DNA of 64,000 nt from Pseudoalteromonas piscicida. GTDB lineage: Bacteria > Pseudomonadota > Gammaproteobacteria > Enterobacterales > Alteromonadaceae. The stretch spans positions 3,588,501 through 3,652,500 of the forward strand of contig NZ_CP011924.1 of NCBI RefSeq assembly GCF_000238315.3. The letters are read 5' to 3'. Below are positions 36,019-46,506 of this stretch, in pieces. Within the stretch, counting starts at the first letter, position 1. Each line of letters starts with the position of its first letter. The translations under genes and the position numbers were made by a program. Under the pieces are notes generated by a model, which was not told the origin of the DNA, searched no databases, and saw nothing but the letters and a program-made list of their open reading frames with translations.

Positions 36019-37610
36019 TATTGCGGCTCCTTGGGCTTCATTAAAATTGCATTTTCTCGCAGTGGATAGACTGGGAGCGTAACCGCATGCTCCTTATTTT
36101 GATACTGTGGCTGAGCAGTAGGCGCAAATTGCGCTACATTTGGGCAACGACCGGTATCTATATGCGTCAGTGCTGCGGCGAAAAGATCTTCTTCTTGACT
36201 GCCTAGCGGTGCTGAGAAGTCATCTGCGACAATACAACCTGGCACTTGTGCGCTCAGACCAATTTCACCGCTGCTTGACGCTCCTGAAGGGGTAAAGCCA
36301 TCAGCATAAGCATCAAAGCCCTTGGCATTTTCTGAACCAAACTGAATGGTATAGTAAACCGTGCCGCAGTTTTGCGCGGGCACAAAGCCATAGGGCTTAC
36401 CTCGAGTGGTACCACCGATCAAAAAGACTTCAACATCAATGCCGCGCAGGCCATTAATTACATTTTCACTGGCAGAGGCCGTGCCTCGTGTCGAGAGGAT
36501 ATAAACTCTAGGTAAGGTTACGGTGGGCAAAGTGGTGGATGTAAACTTGTTTTCAGCCCAGTTAATAGCTCTAGACTCAAATTCTGTTCGTTCTTCTTCA
36601 GCAGTACGCTTGTCATTTAAGGTGCTATAAGTGAAGGTTTTATTTAGGCTGCTGTTGCCTGCAACCATATAGCCTAGTTGTGCTGCCATAATGACGCGAC
36701 CACCGCCGTTGTAACGCATGTCGAGTACTAAATCGTCTATTTCTTGTGTTTTAAATAGAGTAAAGGCTTCAACCAACCCTTCTTGGGCTGTTGGAATAAA
36801 TTGATTGAACTGCACATAACCAACCTGCTTACCGCCATAACTAATGACTTTAGCGTTTTGCACCGGTGAGGTTTCAATATCGACTGAAGTCAGGGTAACG
36901 GATTTTTCGTTGCCTGATTTATCTTCAAATACAAAGTTATGTGGCTCGCTTTGCTCTGGTGATAGGCCAGCATTTAGCGCAGCGGTATTATCACTTGAAA
37001 TAAAGTCGACGCCATCTATCGAGAGGATCTTATCTCCACGTACGATCCCTGCATTCGCGGCTGGTGAATTAGGCTCTACTGCGGCGACAGTAAAATTACG
37101 TGGTGGTGATGTGGATATGGCCGCCCAACGAATGCCATAACCGGTCGCAACACCCGATTGCGCTTCTTTTTGGAAGCTTTCATAAGATTCGTAGAAATGA
37201 AATTGATCTTTGGCATTACCCGACGCCGTTGTTTGGTTTGTTTTTAATTGCTCGAAGTAATCAATAACGGTATCGAATTGTGTTGGGTCGTTATCTAGTA
37301 CTTCGTCGTACCAAAGGTAGGTTTCGTTGGTAAAAGAGCGGAGCCACATTTTTTCATGCATCGCCGTACCACCCTTATCAGGATAAGGTTGGTTGTTGTT
37401 ATATTTGTCTGTACCCGTTCTTGGGGAGGCACAATAGTTAATAAACTGACTTGACGCAGGAAATTGATTAAACGTCCAAGTTGGCGGCTCGGTTTGTCCC
37501 GTGTTATTACCTGGATTATCGGTGCCTAATGAATCGCTGCCACCGCCACCACAAGCGGCTAATAACAAGCTCATTGCTGTTGATGCGAAAACTAGAGTAA
37601 TACGTTGCAT
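36018..37610 (-). CDS. S41 family C-terminal processing peptidase-like lipoprotein
   Basis: The ~530-residue lipoprotein has lipobox SLLLAAC followed by GGGGSD. A lid domain precedes a PDZ domain (PNSPAANAGIVRGDKILSIDGVDF, about 185-215). A TSPc protease domain follows, with VLDMRYNGGG and the Ser of STRGTASASENVI as nucleophile; a general-base lysine was not placed with confidence. It is anchored facing the periplasm or surface. The ATG at 37610 is preferred over a GTG at 37619 because of the AGGA spacing. It is translationally coupled to the small lipoprotein gene. Confidence 0.85.
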   Translation of the reverse strand: MQRITLVFASTAMSLLLAACGGGGSDSLGTDNPGNNTGQTEPPTWTFNQFPASSQFINYCASPRTGTDKYNNNQPYPDKGGTAMHEKMWLRSFTNETYLWYDEVLDNDPTQFDTVIDYFEQLKTNQTTASGNAKDQFHFYESYESFQKEAQSGVATGYGIRWAAISTSPPRNFTVAAVEPNSPAANAGIVRGDKILSIDGVDFISSDNTAALNAGLSPEQSEPHNFVFEDKSGNEKSVTLTSVDIETSPVQNAKVISYGGKQVGYVQFNQFIPTAQEGLVEAFTLFKTQEIDDLVLDMRYNGGGRVIMAAQLGYMVAGNSSLNKTFTYSTLNDKRTAEEERTEFESRAINWAENKFTSTTLPTVTLPRVYILSTRGTASASENVINGLRGIDVEVFLIGGTTRGKPYGFVPAQNCGTVYYTIQFGSENAKGFDAYADGFTPSGASSSGEIGLSAQVPGCIVADDFSAPLGSQEEDLFAAALTHIDTGRCPNVAQFAPTAQPQYQNKEHAVTLPVYPLRENAILMKPKEPQ

Positions 37611-37673
37611 CGTATTCACGTTCCTGTTTTAGTTGTATGACTAAAAACTAGCACTGCTTGGGTTATCTCGCAA

Positions 37674-38294
37674 TCACTGTTTCTGCCAAGCCGTGAATAA
37701 TTTCCGCTGTTGTGGGGAGATTTTTAGCCCGTAGGTTTTTTCCATATAAAAATACGCCTCAGCGATGCGTTTTCTTGCATATTCTGGAGGTTCAATTCGG
37801 CGTAATTTAAAGTCTATCTTGACTGGACACGCACCATAATTTGCTTCAGTACTAGGTAACATACCAAAACGGAAATTAGATCGATCCCCATTGATTTCGC
37901 CAATCGCTGGAGCAAGATTGTGAATATCAGCTTCCATCCTCCTAAATTGCTCACTGACTTTACGGCAGTGCTTTCTTCCGCCATCTTGCCAGCACTGCAA
38001 CTGATGTCCAAATTCCCACGCAGGCACGATATGCTCCCACTCAATGCGCTGAGCACGGGCGTTTTCTTTGCCATTGCGAGTGTAAGGTAACCTCGGGGTA
38101 TAACCACAACTTGCGGGATCTGGGACCAGCTTTTTGCCTTGCTTTTTGATATTACAATTACAATAAAGCGTGCGGGTATTGTCAGTAACTTGTTGTGATA
38201 AATGTTTCTTTGCTTTTGAGAAAGACGTGAATTCTTGAGCGTTGGCTGTTAATACAAATAAGCTAAGCGCTAAGATATAGCAATATCGTGACAT
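37674..38294 (-). CDS. endA: Secreted endonuclease I (EndA/Vvn family)
   Basis: The 206-residue protein has a signal peptide (ending LTANAQE). Hallmarks are YCNCNIKKQGKK, CGYTPRLPY, the catalytic IEWEHIVPAWEFGHQLQCW, and ADIHNLAPAIGEINGDRSNFRFG. Eight or so cysteines fit the disulfide-stabilised periplasmic nuclease of E. coli and Vibrio vulnificus. It degrades DNA and possibly RNA outside the cytoplasm. A second, larger endonuclease I lies 2.7 kb away. Confidence 0.92.
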   Translation of the reverse strand: MSRYCYILALSLFVLTANAQEFTSFSKAKKHLSQQVTDNTRTLYCNCNIKKQGKKLVPDPASCGYTPRLPYTRNGKENARAQRIEWEHIVPAWEFGHQLQCWQDGGRKHCRKVSEQFRRMEADIHNLAPAIGEINGDRSNFRFGMLPSTEANYGACPVKIDFKLRRIEPPEYARKRIAEAYFYMEKTYGLKISPQQRKLFTAWQKQ

Positions 38295-38379
38295 AACCTC
38301 TCACCAAATGGTGGAATACAGGGAATGTCACTATATCAAAAAAATCATCAATACTAACAAGCGTATACGGTAAACCCCT

Positions 38380-39090
38380 TTATTTATTAAGAGCAGGGCG
38401 ACGTTTTCGCCAAGGTGGAGATTGCAATAATAACAATATCCCTGTTAGACAAAAGAGCACACTCGTAGCGGCGAAGGAAATGAGCAAGGGGTTATTAAAA
38501 TCCTCACGTTCGTCGTAATCCATAATGTGTAACATCCAAAAAAAATCAAAGATGCGCCACAGCGTACTACGAACCGTCACAACTTTACCGCTGGCTGCAC
38601 TTAGATACAGCGTAGTGGAGAGGATATCGTTATACTCGACTCGCCAAACATCCTCCTTGTAACCTGCTTCTCTGGGAGCTGTGGCAAGTCGTTCAATATG
38701 ACTCACATCCGCTGCAATTAATAGGTGTTGATTGGCCTGTTGTATTATTTTCTGTTGATTTGGTGTGGTAAAAGGTGCGCCTGTTATCCCGTTGAAAATG
38801 AGCTTTTCATCTTGGTTGAGTTTGATGATGGGAGTATCGAGAAAATGGCCGAACTGGATTTGACGTACTTGCACTGTGTTTTGTACTAACTGATTGAGAT
38901 CAGCTTGGTACGCAGCAGTGGGGAAGGGGTTGTCTAAGCTTCTATGCGCTAAGTGTTTACCATGGATCTTTTCCAATGGGAGCGCGCTCATGACCAGCCC
39001 GCCTAATAGCCAAGCAAAGATCTGTAAAAACAGTAAATAGCCAAGGTATTTGTGGAGTTTACGTGCGGGTTTTAGCAGTTTTTTAATCAT
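38380..39090 (-). CDS. PepSY-associated transmembrane protein
   Basis: The ~236-residue inner-membrane protein starts with KLHKYLGYLLFLQIFAWLLGGLVMSALP, the first helix of PepSY-TM proteins, and has a periplasmic PepSY-like domain. A second helix pair follows: WRIFDFFWMLHIMDYDERED and LISFAATSVLFCLTGILLLLQ. The His-containing helices resemble haem-binding PiuB-type iron-reductase relatives. A role in reduction of iron or other periplasmic substrates is possible. It is divergent from the gene at 39246. Confidence 0.72.
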   Translation of the reverse strand: MIKKLLKPARKLHKYLGYLLFLQIFAWLLGGLVMSALPLEKIHGKHLAHRSLDNPFPTAAYQADLNQLVQNTVQVRQIQFGHFLDTPIIKLNQDEKLIFNGITGAPFTTPNQQKIIQQANQHLLIAADVSHIERLATAPREAGYKEDVWRVEYNDILSTTLYLSAASGKVVTVRSTLWRIFDFFWMLHIMDYDEREDFNNPLLISFAATSVLFCLTGILLLLQSPPWRKRRPALNK

Positions 39091-39149
39091 CACAATATGT
39101 TATTCTAGTTGTTCGTGAGTATGATAACTATAACGCACGGTGCGTAGAA

Positions 39150-39166
39150 TGTGACAAATTGTCGCA
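39150..39166. promoter_or_regulatory. Imperfect palindrome in a divergent promoter region
   Basis: TGTGACAA-A-TTGTCGCA has one mismatch between 8-base arms and sits between the PepSY gene (minus) and the 39246 gene (plus). It is a candidate operator for an unidentified regulator. Confidence 0.4.
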
Positions 39167-39245
39167 TTGTCCAATAAGTAATGTCCTTATCACTCTGATA
39201 AATAAGTCATTACTAGATTTAGCTTTACAAGGTAGCTTTTAATAC

Positions 39246-39626
39246 ATGTCTGAAATTCAATTTTTAAATGTCGATTTGGAACTGGAGTCAAAGCAGGATA
39301 TCAGTGCGCTAGTTTCGGATTTAAAGAAAAATGCTATCGTGCTGCATTACGATCAAGATGACTATCGTCAATTGGCTCGCATCGAAGCAAATACCAATGA
39401 ATTAACCCCTGACAAAGCGATTAATCAACTGTGTGAGTTAATTGAGTCTTGCTCTAAAGCGGCACTTAAGCAATGGCTAGGTTGTACCAAGCGAACTTTT
39501 GATATTGGCTTTAACTCAGGCAAGTCACCCAAGTGCTTTTCGCAAGCACTACAGGCAGATACGTTGCTTAGGATCTCTGCAATAGGTGCCGGTATAGAAA
39601 TTACTATCTATCCAGTAGAAGAATAA
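39246..39626 (+). CDS. DUF4279-like protein of unknown function
   Basis: The 126-residue soluble protein has an alternating fold. RTFDIGFNSGKSPKCFSQALQADTLLRISAIGAGIEITIYPVEE at the C terminus recalls DUF4279, where an IGF.SG motif and a terminal lxxIGaxixIsiYp strand recur, but the match is from memory and partial. There is no signal peptide or membrane segment. It stands alone between divergent and downstream genes; its function is unknown. Confidence 0.6.
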   Translation: MSEIQFLNVDLELESKQDISALVSDLKKNAIVLHYDQDDYRQLARIEANTNELTPDKAINQLCELIESCSKAALKQWLGCTKRTFDIGFNSGKSPKCFSQALQADTLLRISAIGAGIEITIYPVEE

Positions 39627-39744
39627 AAACTCTAAAAGCTAGATTAAATTGTTTTATATGTTAACTATGTTAATGTATTGATAATTTATTTTTGTTGTTT
39701 TATCTTGTTTATTCCATAACACGGATTATTTCTAGGAACGCAAG

Positions 39745-40914
39745 ATGAAACAACATGTAACCCTTTCTACCCTAATGATAGCCATGCTCGGCGGAATGTC
39801 TTTCGCAAGTTTTGCGGCAGACAAGGCTAGCCTTAATACCTACAGTTCACTTAAGCAGCTTGATAAATTTAACGCTGCACCAGTTCAAGTAGCTGATATA
39901 AAGAAGCAAATTGCGAAAAAATTAGCACTATCACTTAATCACGTAGGCCCCCAAGTTCAAACTCAACTTAGCCAGTATCAGGATGCCGTTTCACTGGAGC
40001 AGCTACAAGTTCAGGGGGCGACTAAGCAGCTCATGACAGAAGCGAACCAGTATACTCGTTCATTAAAAGGTCTGACTGACTATAGCTCTAATCTGTATCA
40101 GCTGCGTATTGCTTCTAGCGAAATGCTAACAAAGTGGCAACAAGGTGAAGCGCCATTAATTGCTTTTGCGCCTAAAGGTGATGATAAGCACTGGCAATAT
40201 GTAGAGGCCTTTGATGAGCATGGCCAATTGCATTTACTTGACGCACATACAATGCCAGAGCGACCTGTGCTAATCGTTGAACTTGATAGTGACAAGGTAA
40301 AACAAGAAGGCATTCAGGTAATGAAGCAAGTGTTTGCCAAGCAAGGCTTAGCAATGCCATCAACAGCTGTGCAGAGCAACGATGATGCTGAGCCGATTTC
40401 AACCAGTGTATTGAAGAAAATCAGACTAAATGACGATGAAGAGCCTTGGGTATCTGGGGCTGCGGAAGTTTACGGCATTGTAACAGGTGTCAACCCATCC
40501 CGAGATGAGCCCGTTCTGGATATTGTGGATATGCCATATTTGGACCACGATGGTACGGACTATACGCCTAATCAAATTATCATTCATTGGGAGCGATATC
40601 GTTGGCAAGCGGCAGATCTATTGCTGATGGAGCAAGACGACAATACTAACTATCAAGACTTAGCAACAACACTTTTGGATATTGTGACTCAAGTGATGCG
40701 CGCTATTCCTGATCCTAATGTTCAAGGTTATGCGATTATCCCGCAACTGACGAATCAATTGATCAAAGCGATGCCAAGCCATTGGTTTACTAACGATGAT
40801 GACTACGTTGATGTGTTTTACACCTTGTTTGAAGGACAAACTTACAACGGGCATATGGGCGCAAGTGGTAATGCGAAAGTGACGATTGAGCCACTTACAA
40901 TTAACCCTCGCTAA
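39745..40914 (+). CDS. Secreted DUF3103-like protein
   Basis: The 389-residue protein has a signal peptide (ending FASFAADK). The N-terminal half is helical and Gln-rich. The C-terminal half has EPWVSGAAEVYGIVTGVNPSRDEPVLDIVDMPYLDHDGTDYTPNQIIIHWERYRW and HWFTNDDDYVDVFYTLFEGQTYNGHMGASGNAKVTI. The pattern suits DUF3103, a family of secreted proteins in marine gammaproteobacteria without known function. It is monocistronic with a shared terminator. Confidence 0.65.
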   Translation: MKQHVTLSTLMIAMLGGMSFASFAADKASLNTYSSLKQLDKFNAAPVQVADIKKQIAKKLALSLNHVGPQVQTQLSQYQDAVSLEQLQVQGATKQLMTEANQYTRSLKGLTDYSSNLYQLRIASSEMLTKWQQGEAPLIAFAPKGDDKHWQYVEAFDEHGQLHLLDAHTMPERPVLIVELDSDKVKQEGIQVMKQVFAKQGLAMPSTAVQSNDDAEPISTSVLKKIRLNDDEEPWVSGAAEVYGIVTGVNPSRDEPVLDIVDMPYLDHDGTDYTPNQIIIHWERYRWQAADLLLMEQDDNTNYQDLATTLLDIVTQVMRAIPDPNVQGYAIIPQLTNQLIKAMPSHWFTNDDDYVDVFYTLFEGQTYNGHMGASGNAKVTIEPLTINPR

Positions 40915-40938
40915 ATATTAGCCAAAATGATGTTATTG

Positions 40939-40966
40939 AAAAAAGGCCAGTTACTGGCCTTTTTTA
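40939..40966. terminator. Bidirectional terminator
   Basis: AAAAAGGCCAG-TTA-CTGGCCTTTTTT is a symmetric stem with A and T tracts in the 59-base gap between two convergent genes, so it can terminate both. Confidence 0.85.
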
Positions 40967-40973
40967 TTTATAG

Positions 40974-42596
40974 TTACCAAATTGCTTCGACGAACTCTGG
41001 ATGGTCTACAAATGGATTTCGGTTACCCTGAAATTCATAAGCTGCTTGGTTGCGCGCTTGCTCAAGGGCATCGACAGGATCTTCGTTATGCCATCTTTTT
41101 AGCATGTTGACGACCCAAGTTTCGAAGACTTGCTGCTGGGTGCCATTGAGTACCGCATTACTGTAGCTGGTATTATTTTGCCAATTTGCAATCACATCTT
41201 GATAACGCGTTGCCATATAGAAGTAGGCACGAGCAAAATCTCCTTTGAAACTATCAATAGGCTCAAATACGGTACCGCTGTAATTAATACCAGATGCAGA
41301 ACCTAAGCGACTACCATTACTTGAGGTATAAGAAGCGCTTCCTACTTCACCAAATGGATAGTTACTGCGCTTTGAATTTACATAGCCATCGGAAGCAAAA
41401 ATATGATGGATATCTGAATTCATCGGTTCTACTTGGCCACCAAACCAAGATTTAGGGAATGAGTGTTCACGATTATAGCAATCGCCCTCGCCGCTGTAAC
41501 TGCCGCATTGTGAGCCGGTAGAGACATAAGTAACACTATCATTTGCCGTTGGCTTTTCAGAGTAGCGATCTAATATACTGTTATCTTTTTCAAAATAGCG
41601 GTCGCGCTCGTTCTGATCGATAAAGCTCCAAATAGCAGAATAACCTTGTGATTGGTGGTTACGAATAATCTGGTGTAACTCTGTTTTCAGTGCATAACCG
41701 CTAAGTCCAGCAGCTGAGGCATAGTAACCATCGCCTGAAGGGGGCGGTGTGGCTGTGCCAAGCGTAAAGGCATGATCTTGACGATTGCTGAACTGGCCGC
41801 CGGAAGCGAGCGTTGTACCAGCGTGCGTTAAGGTATACTGGCCATTACCATTGGTGCAACAAATTCCGTCGCCATAGCTGTCTAAAATCGTAAACGTATA
41901 ACTACCGTCGTTAAGGCATAGATTTTCGTTTACCGATTGATTATTGCTATAGCCACTACCACTAGCCATTATTGTGTTTGCTGTATTAGTGATTTGCCAG
42001 CTTGTTTCGCTACCATAATTATCGGTCATCAAAGCGAGAGTGACACTATTATTTTGACAGCTCTGAGGCGGCTCTGGTGTGGTAGAAGTTGGACCAAAGC
42101 CGTCAACGTAGACAGTTTCATTACCGTCAAAACCACTGCCATCGTAAAAACGTAAGCCAACGTTAATTGCTGTGGTTGCAGTTGCGGTGTAGGTATAGCT
42201 AAGTTGTTGCCACTGCCCGATATTGAACTGATCTGAATAGCCATGATAGCCATCCACCACTAATCGTGCTTTGACACCACCTTCCGTGTGATAGACCCAA
42301 GTACTAAATTGATAGCTTTTACCAGCTTCAACGTTTACTTGCTGTTGTAAGTCTGTGCTACTTTGTGTAGCAGTGGTTACCTGTACCGCTGCGGCACGAT
42401 TACCGTCTTTTATTGGTGTCGTAACCGAGCTAAGTGTGATGCCCGAGTCTATCGTCGTCCATCCACTAGGGACTTGACCGCTCCAGCTCTCAAAACTGCC
42501 ATTTGTAACTTCTGCAACAGCGCTTAAGCTGAGTATTGAGCAATAAGAACTGAGTATTAGGTTTATATATTTCCCGTGTTTCATTGTTAGTCTCAT
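40974..42596 (-). CDS. Secreted endonuclease I with N-terminal carbohydrate-binding-like domains
   Basis: The 540-residue protein has a signal peptide and then a CBM4/9-like jelly roll (about 30-175; NGSFESWSGQVPSGW to NETVYVDGFGP). A disulfide-bearing domain follows (about 180-285; SYTFTILDSYGDGICC). The C-terminal endonuclease I domain (about 295-540) has CYNREHSFPKSWFGG and MNSDIHHIFASDGYVNSKRSNYPFG. The modules suggest an extracellular nuclease tethered to polysaccharide or biofilm DNA. It resembles NucH/ExeS-type nucleases in plan. Confidence 0.85.
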   Translation of the reverse strand: MRLTMKHGKYINLILSSYCSILSLSAVAEVTNGSFESWSGQVPSGWTTIDSGITLSSVTTPIKDGNRAAAVQVTTATQSSTDLQQQVNVEAGKSYQFSTWVYHTEGGVKARLVVDGYHGYSDQFNIGQWQQLSYTYTATATTAINVGLRFYDGSGFDGNETVYVDGFGPTSTTPEPPQSCQNNSVTLALMTDNYGSETSWQITNTANTIMASGSGYSNNQSVNENLCLNDGSYTFTILDSYGDGICCTNGNGQYTLTHAGTTLASGGQFSNRQDHAFTLGTATPPPSGDGYYASAAGLSGYALKTELHQIIRNHQSQGYSAIWSFIDQNERDRYFEKDNSILDRYSEKPTANDSVTYVSTGSQCGSYSGEGDCYNREHSFPKSWFGGQVEPMNSDIHHIFASDGYVNSKRSNYPFGEVGSASYTSSNGSRLGSASGINYSGTVFEPIDSFKGDFARAYFYMATRYQDVIANWQNNTSYSNAVLNGTQQQVFETWVVNMLKRWHNEDPVDALEQARNQAAYEFQGNRNPFVDHPEFVEAIW

Positions 42597-42881
42597 TATT
42601 ATGATTATCTGTATTATTGATTTGTCTGTGTATGACAGTTTGATTTTGCATCAAAACTGTTACGGCAATGTTAAACTTTTTGGCGGTTAAATATCGAACT
42701 TCTTTTAATCTGTTTTCTTTGGACTTTTCAATCTTCAATAACTAAAAGGAATATAAAAGCAGATTCTATTCTTTTTGATCTCTCAATTTGCCACGTATGC
42801 TTCACGCTAATAAAAGTAGGCTACGCTGCGTGCGAGCCAGTTATGCAATGAGCAAGCAAAACCTTTTGGGTACGGGGATCC

Positions 42882-44702
42882 ATGATGTTGTTAAGTCAAC
42901 TTAATGCTGCAGCAAGTCCGCTGACACATGAACAACTGCAAAAACTACAAGGCTTAGTTGGAGAGTTAAATCCAATCCAACAGGCATGGGTGAGTGGCTA
43001 TTTAGCTGCAACCGCAAATTCAGCTGCATTATCAGGTATTGCTGGACAAGCAACAGCGGGCGCTGACGAGTCTGCACCTCTGACTATTTTATTTGGTTCA
43101 CAAACCGGTAACGCAAAAGGGGTTGCAAACCAAATTAAAGCTCAGGCGGAAGCGCGTGGCTTGACGACTAAGTTGGTCAATATGGCTGACTACAAACCAG
43201 CCAACCTGAAAAAAGAGAAGTTCTTAGTGATTGCTGTCTCTACTTACGGTGAGGGAGAACCACCAGAAGATGCAGAAGCATTGCATGAATTCTTAGCCGG
43301 TAAGAAGGCGCCTAAACTGGAAGGTGTAAAGCAAGCTGTGATTGGCCTTGGTGATTCAAGTTATGAATTCTTCTGCCAAACAGCAAAGGATTTTGAAGCG
43401 CGCTTGGCTGCCCTTGGTGCTGAAATTGTTGTGCCGCGTGCTGACTTAGATGTGGATTATGAAGCTGAAGCAGAGGCGTGGATCGCAAAGGCGCTAGATG
43501 CGTTGGAGCCTGCGCTTAAAGCTCAGCAGCAAGCGGGTGGTGGTAACGTTATCAGCATGCCGTTTGGTACGCCTCAGGCCGCAGCGAGCCAATATACAAA
43601 GCAAAACCCATTCGCGGCCGAGCTTAGTGTGGTACAAAAGATCACTGGCAGAAACTCAAGCAAAGATGTGCGTCACATTGAAATTTCGCTTGAAGGTTCC
43701 GATATCACTTATCAGCCGGGTGATTCACTTGGCGTGTATTTCTTAAATGATCCACAAGAAGTGGCGGCGGTGATCGACGTCTTAAAACTCGACAAAACAC
43801 AAACCGTAAAAATAGGTGAACTCACCGTTTCATTAGAAACGGCGTTGATTGAACATCTTGAGCTAACACAGTCGTATCCTGGCTTTGTTGAGAAGTATGC
43901 GATTGCGACTGGGAATGAGGAACTAAGCGCACTTGCAAACGATAAAGCGGCATTGCGTGCTTATATTGAAGAACGTCAAATCTTCGATGTGATTAAGCAA
44001 AATCCTGCCAACATTGAGGCGCAAGCGCTAGTTGATTGTTGTCGCAAATTACAAGCGCGCCTGTACTCTATCGCGTCAAGCCAAGCTGAGGTGGAAGAAG
44101 AGGTGCATTTAACCGTAGGTTTAGTTGAATTTGATACCTTTGGTGAAAAGCATTTTGGCGGCTGCTCAGGTTATTTGGCGAATCGTGCTGAAGAAGGTAC
44201 GAAAGTGAAAGTATTCAGTGAGCATAACGACAACTTTAGGTTACCTGTCGACAATGCTACACCTGTGATCATGGTTGGCCCAGGTACAGGTATCGCACCG
44301 TTCAGAGCCTTCTTGCAAGAGCGTGAGGCGCGTGACGCTGAGGGTGAAAACTGGCTGTTCTTTGGTAATCCACACTTTACAGAAGATTTCCTTTATCAAG
44401 TAGAAATTCAAAATTACGTAAAGTCGGGTTTATTAACACATGTAGATTTGGCATTTAGTCGTGATCAGGCAGAAAAGATTTACGTGCAAGATAGACTGCG
44501 CGAGAAGGGCGAAGCTGTATTTGCATGGCTTGAAAAGGGCGCTCATTTTTATGTCTGTGGTGACGCTAGCAGAATGGCCAAAGATGTACACCAAGCACTT
44601 ATCGACATCATTAAAACCCATGGAGGGAAAGATGATGAACAAGCTGAGCAATACCTTAAAGCATTGCGTAGCGCAAACCGTTATCAGAAAGACGTTTACT
44701 AA
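42882..44702 (+). CDS. cysJ: Sulfite reductase (NADPH) flavoprotein alpha subunit
   Basis: The 606-residue diflavin reductase passes electrons from NADPH through FAD and FMN to the CysI hemoprotein. The FMN domain has [17 protein letters not shown] and [12 protein letters not shown]. The FAD domain has [10 protein letters not shown], and the NADPH domain has [17 protein letters not shown] and ends VY, as in the family. It is the first gene of cysJIH; the ~285-base upstream gap holds no reading frame and must contain the promoter. Confidence 0.95.
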   Translation: MMLLSQLNAAASPLTHEQLQKLQGLVGELNPIQQAWVSGYLAATANSAALSGIAGQATAGADESAPLTILFGSQTGNAKGVANQIKAQAEARGLTTKLVNMADYKPANLKKEKFLVIAVSTYGEGEPPEDAEALHEFLAGKKAPKLEGVKQAVIGLGDSSYEFFCQTAKDFEARLAALGAEIVVPRADLDVDYEAEAEAWIAKALDALEPALKAQQQAGGGNVISMPFGTPQAAASQYTKQNPFAAELSVVQKITGRNSSKDVRHIEISLEGSDITYQPGDSLGVYFLNDPQEVAAVIDVLKLDKTQTVKIGELTVSLETALIEHLELTQSYPGFVEKYAIATGNEELSALANDKAALRAYIEERQIFDVIKQNPANIEAQALVDCCRKLQARLYSIASSQAEVEEEVHLTVGLVEFDTFGEKHFGGCSGYLANRAEEGTKVKVFSEHNDNFRLPVDNATPVIMVGPGTGIAPFRAFLQEREARDAEGENWLFFGNPHFTEDFLYQVEIQNYVKSGLLTHVDLAFSRDQAEKIYVQDRLREKGEAVFAWLEKGAHFYVCGDASRMAKDVHQALIDIIKTHGGKDDEQAEQYLKALRSANRYQKDVY

Positions 44703-44746
44703 CGCGTCTTGTTATACCGTCAGCCAATTTTAATGTAGGAAAGACA

Positions 44747-46468
44747 ATGAGCAATTCTGAAATCAAACCGAATAGTAAGCTCGATGCAAACGCAAAGTTT
44801 TCTGATAATGAGCGTTTGAAGTCACAAAGTGCCCACTTACGTGGCACAATTTCAACGGATCTGACCGATCAACTAACCGGCGGCTTTACTGCGGATAACT
44901 TCCAATTGATCCGTTTCCACGGTATGTATCAGCAAGACGACCGCGATATCCGCCCAGAGCGTACTAAGCAACGCCTTGAGCCACTGCATAACGTGATGCT
45001 TCGTGCTCGTATGCCAGGCGGTATCATAAAACCACATCAGTGGCTGGCGATTGACGAGTTTGCAGCGGATAAAACCATGTATGGCAGCATTCGTCTGACA
45101 ACGCGCCAAACTTTCCAGTTCCACGGTGTATTGAAGCCAAACATCAAAGGGATGCACCAACTGCTGAATAGCGTAGGTATCGATTCTATTGCGACGGCGG
45201 GGGATGTAAACCGCAACGTATTATGCACAACTAACCCGGTCGAGTCTGAGTTACACCAAGAAGCGTACGAGTGGGCGGCTAAAATTTCAGAGCACTTACT
45301 ACCTAAAACCAAAGCTTACGCTGAAATCTGGTTGAACGGTGAAAAAACCGAGACAACGGCAGAGCCGATTTTGGGTGATACGTATCTACCACGTAAATTC
45401 AAAACCACCGTTACTATTCCTCCGAATAATGAAGTCGATGTGCATGCCAATGATCTCAACTTTGTTGCTATCGCAGATGAAGGCAAGCTAGTTGGCTTTA
45501 ACGTGCTTGTGGGTGGTGGTTTGGCGATGACCCATGGTGACGTTAATACCTATCCACGTAAAGCTGATGACCTTGGCTTTATTCCGCTTGAGCATACACT
45601 TGCCGTTGCTGAGCATGTGGTTTCTGTGCAACGTGACTGGGGTAACCGAGTAAACCGTAAAAATGCAAAAACTAAATATACGCTAGATACATTTGGCACA
45701 GACGCGTTTAAAGCGGAAGTTGAAAACCGTGCCGGTATGACGTTTGAGCCAAGCCGTCCTTATGAATTCACCCACCGTGGTGACCGCTTTGGTTGGGTTG
45801 AAGGTATTGATGGTAAGCATCACTTAACGGTGTTTATCGAAAATGGCCGTATTTTAGATTTCCCAGATAAACCACTTAAAACAGGTTGTCGCAAAATTGC
45901 AGAAATCCACAAAGGGGATTTCCGCATGACAGCAAACCAAAACTTAATTATTGCTGGAGTTGCAGCTGAGGATAAAGCACAAATCGAACAAATTGCCCGC
46001 GAGCATGGTTTGATAGATAGCGCGCATTCAGAGCAGCGTAAAAACTCGATGGCATGTGTATCGCTACCGACGTGTCCACTTGCGATGGCTGAGGCGGAGC
46101 GCTATTTACCTGAGCTTGTGACAAAGGTAGAAGGGTTGCTCGCCAAGCATGAGGTTGCTGAAGAGAATATTATCCTTCGTGTAGTTGGCTGTCCTAACGG
46201 CTGTGGCCGAGCGATGCTAGCTGAGGTTGGATTCGTGGGTAAAGGACCTGGCAAATACAATATGTATTTAGGTGGTAACCGTGCAGGTACTCGCATTCCT
46301 AAGTTGTATTTGGAGAATGTCGGCGAAGACGTCTTCCTGCCAGCGCTAGATGAGTTGATTGGTCAGTGGGTCAGTGAGCGCAGCGAAGATGAATGTTTTG
46401 GTGACTATGTCATCCGCAAAGAAATCGTTGCGGAAGTAAAAGTGTCAAAAACTGATTTCCACGCTTGA
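44747..46468 (+). CDS. cysI: Sulfite reductase (NADPH) hemoprotein beta subunit
   Basis: The 573-residue enzyme reduces sulfite to sulfide at a coupled sirohaem/4Fe-4S site. Cluster cysteines lie in [21 protein letters not shown] and [29 protein letters not shown] and [14 protein letters not shown] bind sirohaem or sulfite. The length equals enterobacterial CysI. The ATG at 44747 follows TAGGAAAG, and the gene is 44 bases after cysJ. Confidence 0.96.
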   Translation: MSNSEIKPNSKLDANAKFSDNERLKSQSAHLRGTISTDLTDQLTGGFTADNFQLIRFHGMYQQDDRDIRPERTKQRLEPLHNVMLRARMPGGIIKPHQWLAIDEFAADKTMYGSIRLTTRQTFQFHGVLKPNIKGMHQLLNSVGIDSIATAGDVNRNVLCTTNPVESELHQEAYEWAAKISEHLLPKTKAYAEIWLNGEKTETTAEPILGDTYLPRKFKTTVTIPPNNEVDVHANDLNFVAIADEGKLVGFNVLVGGGLAMTHGDVNTYPRKADDLGFIPLEHTLAVAEHVVSVQRDWGNRVNRKNAKTKYTLDTFGTDAFKAEVENRAGMTFEPSRPYEFTHRGDRFGWVEGIDGKHHLTVFIENGRILDFPDKPLKTGCRKIAEIHKGDFRMTANQNLIIAGVAAEDKAQIEQIAREHGLIDSAHSEQRKNSMACVSLPTCPLAMAEAERYLPELVTKVEGLLAKHEVAEENIILRVVGCPNGCGRAMLAEVGFVGKGPGKYNMYLGGNRAGTRIPKLYLENVGEDVFLPALDELIGQWVSERSEDECFGDYVIRKEIVAEVKVSKTDFHA

Positions 46469-46476
46469 TTTAGAAC

Positions 46477-46493
46477 GGGCAGCTAGGCTGCCC
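46477..46493 (+). repeat. Intercistronic hairpin between cysI and cysH
   Basis: GGGCAGC-TAG-GCTGCCC is a perfect seven-pair stem in the 38-base gap, without a T tract. It ends 13 bases before the cysH ATG and may shift the relative expression or stability of cysH mRNA. Confidence 0.6.
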
Positions 46494-46506
46494 ATTGGAT
46501 GAGAAA

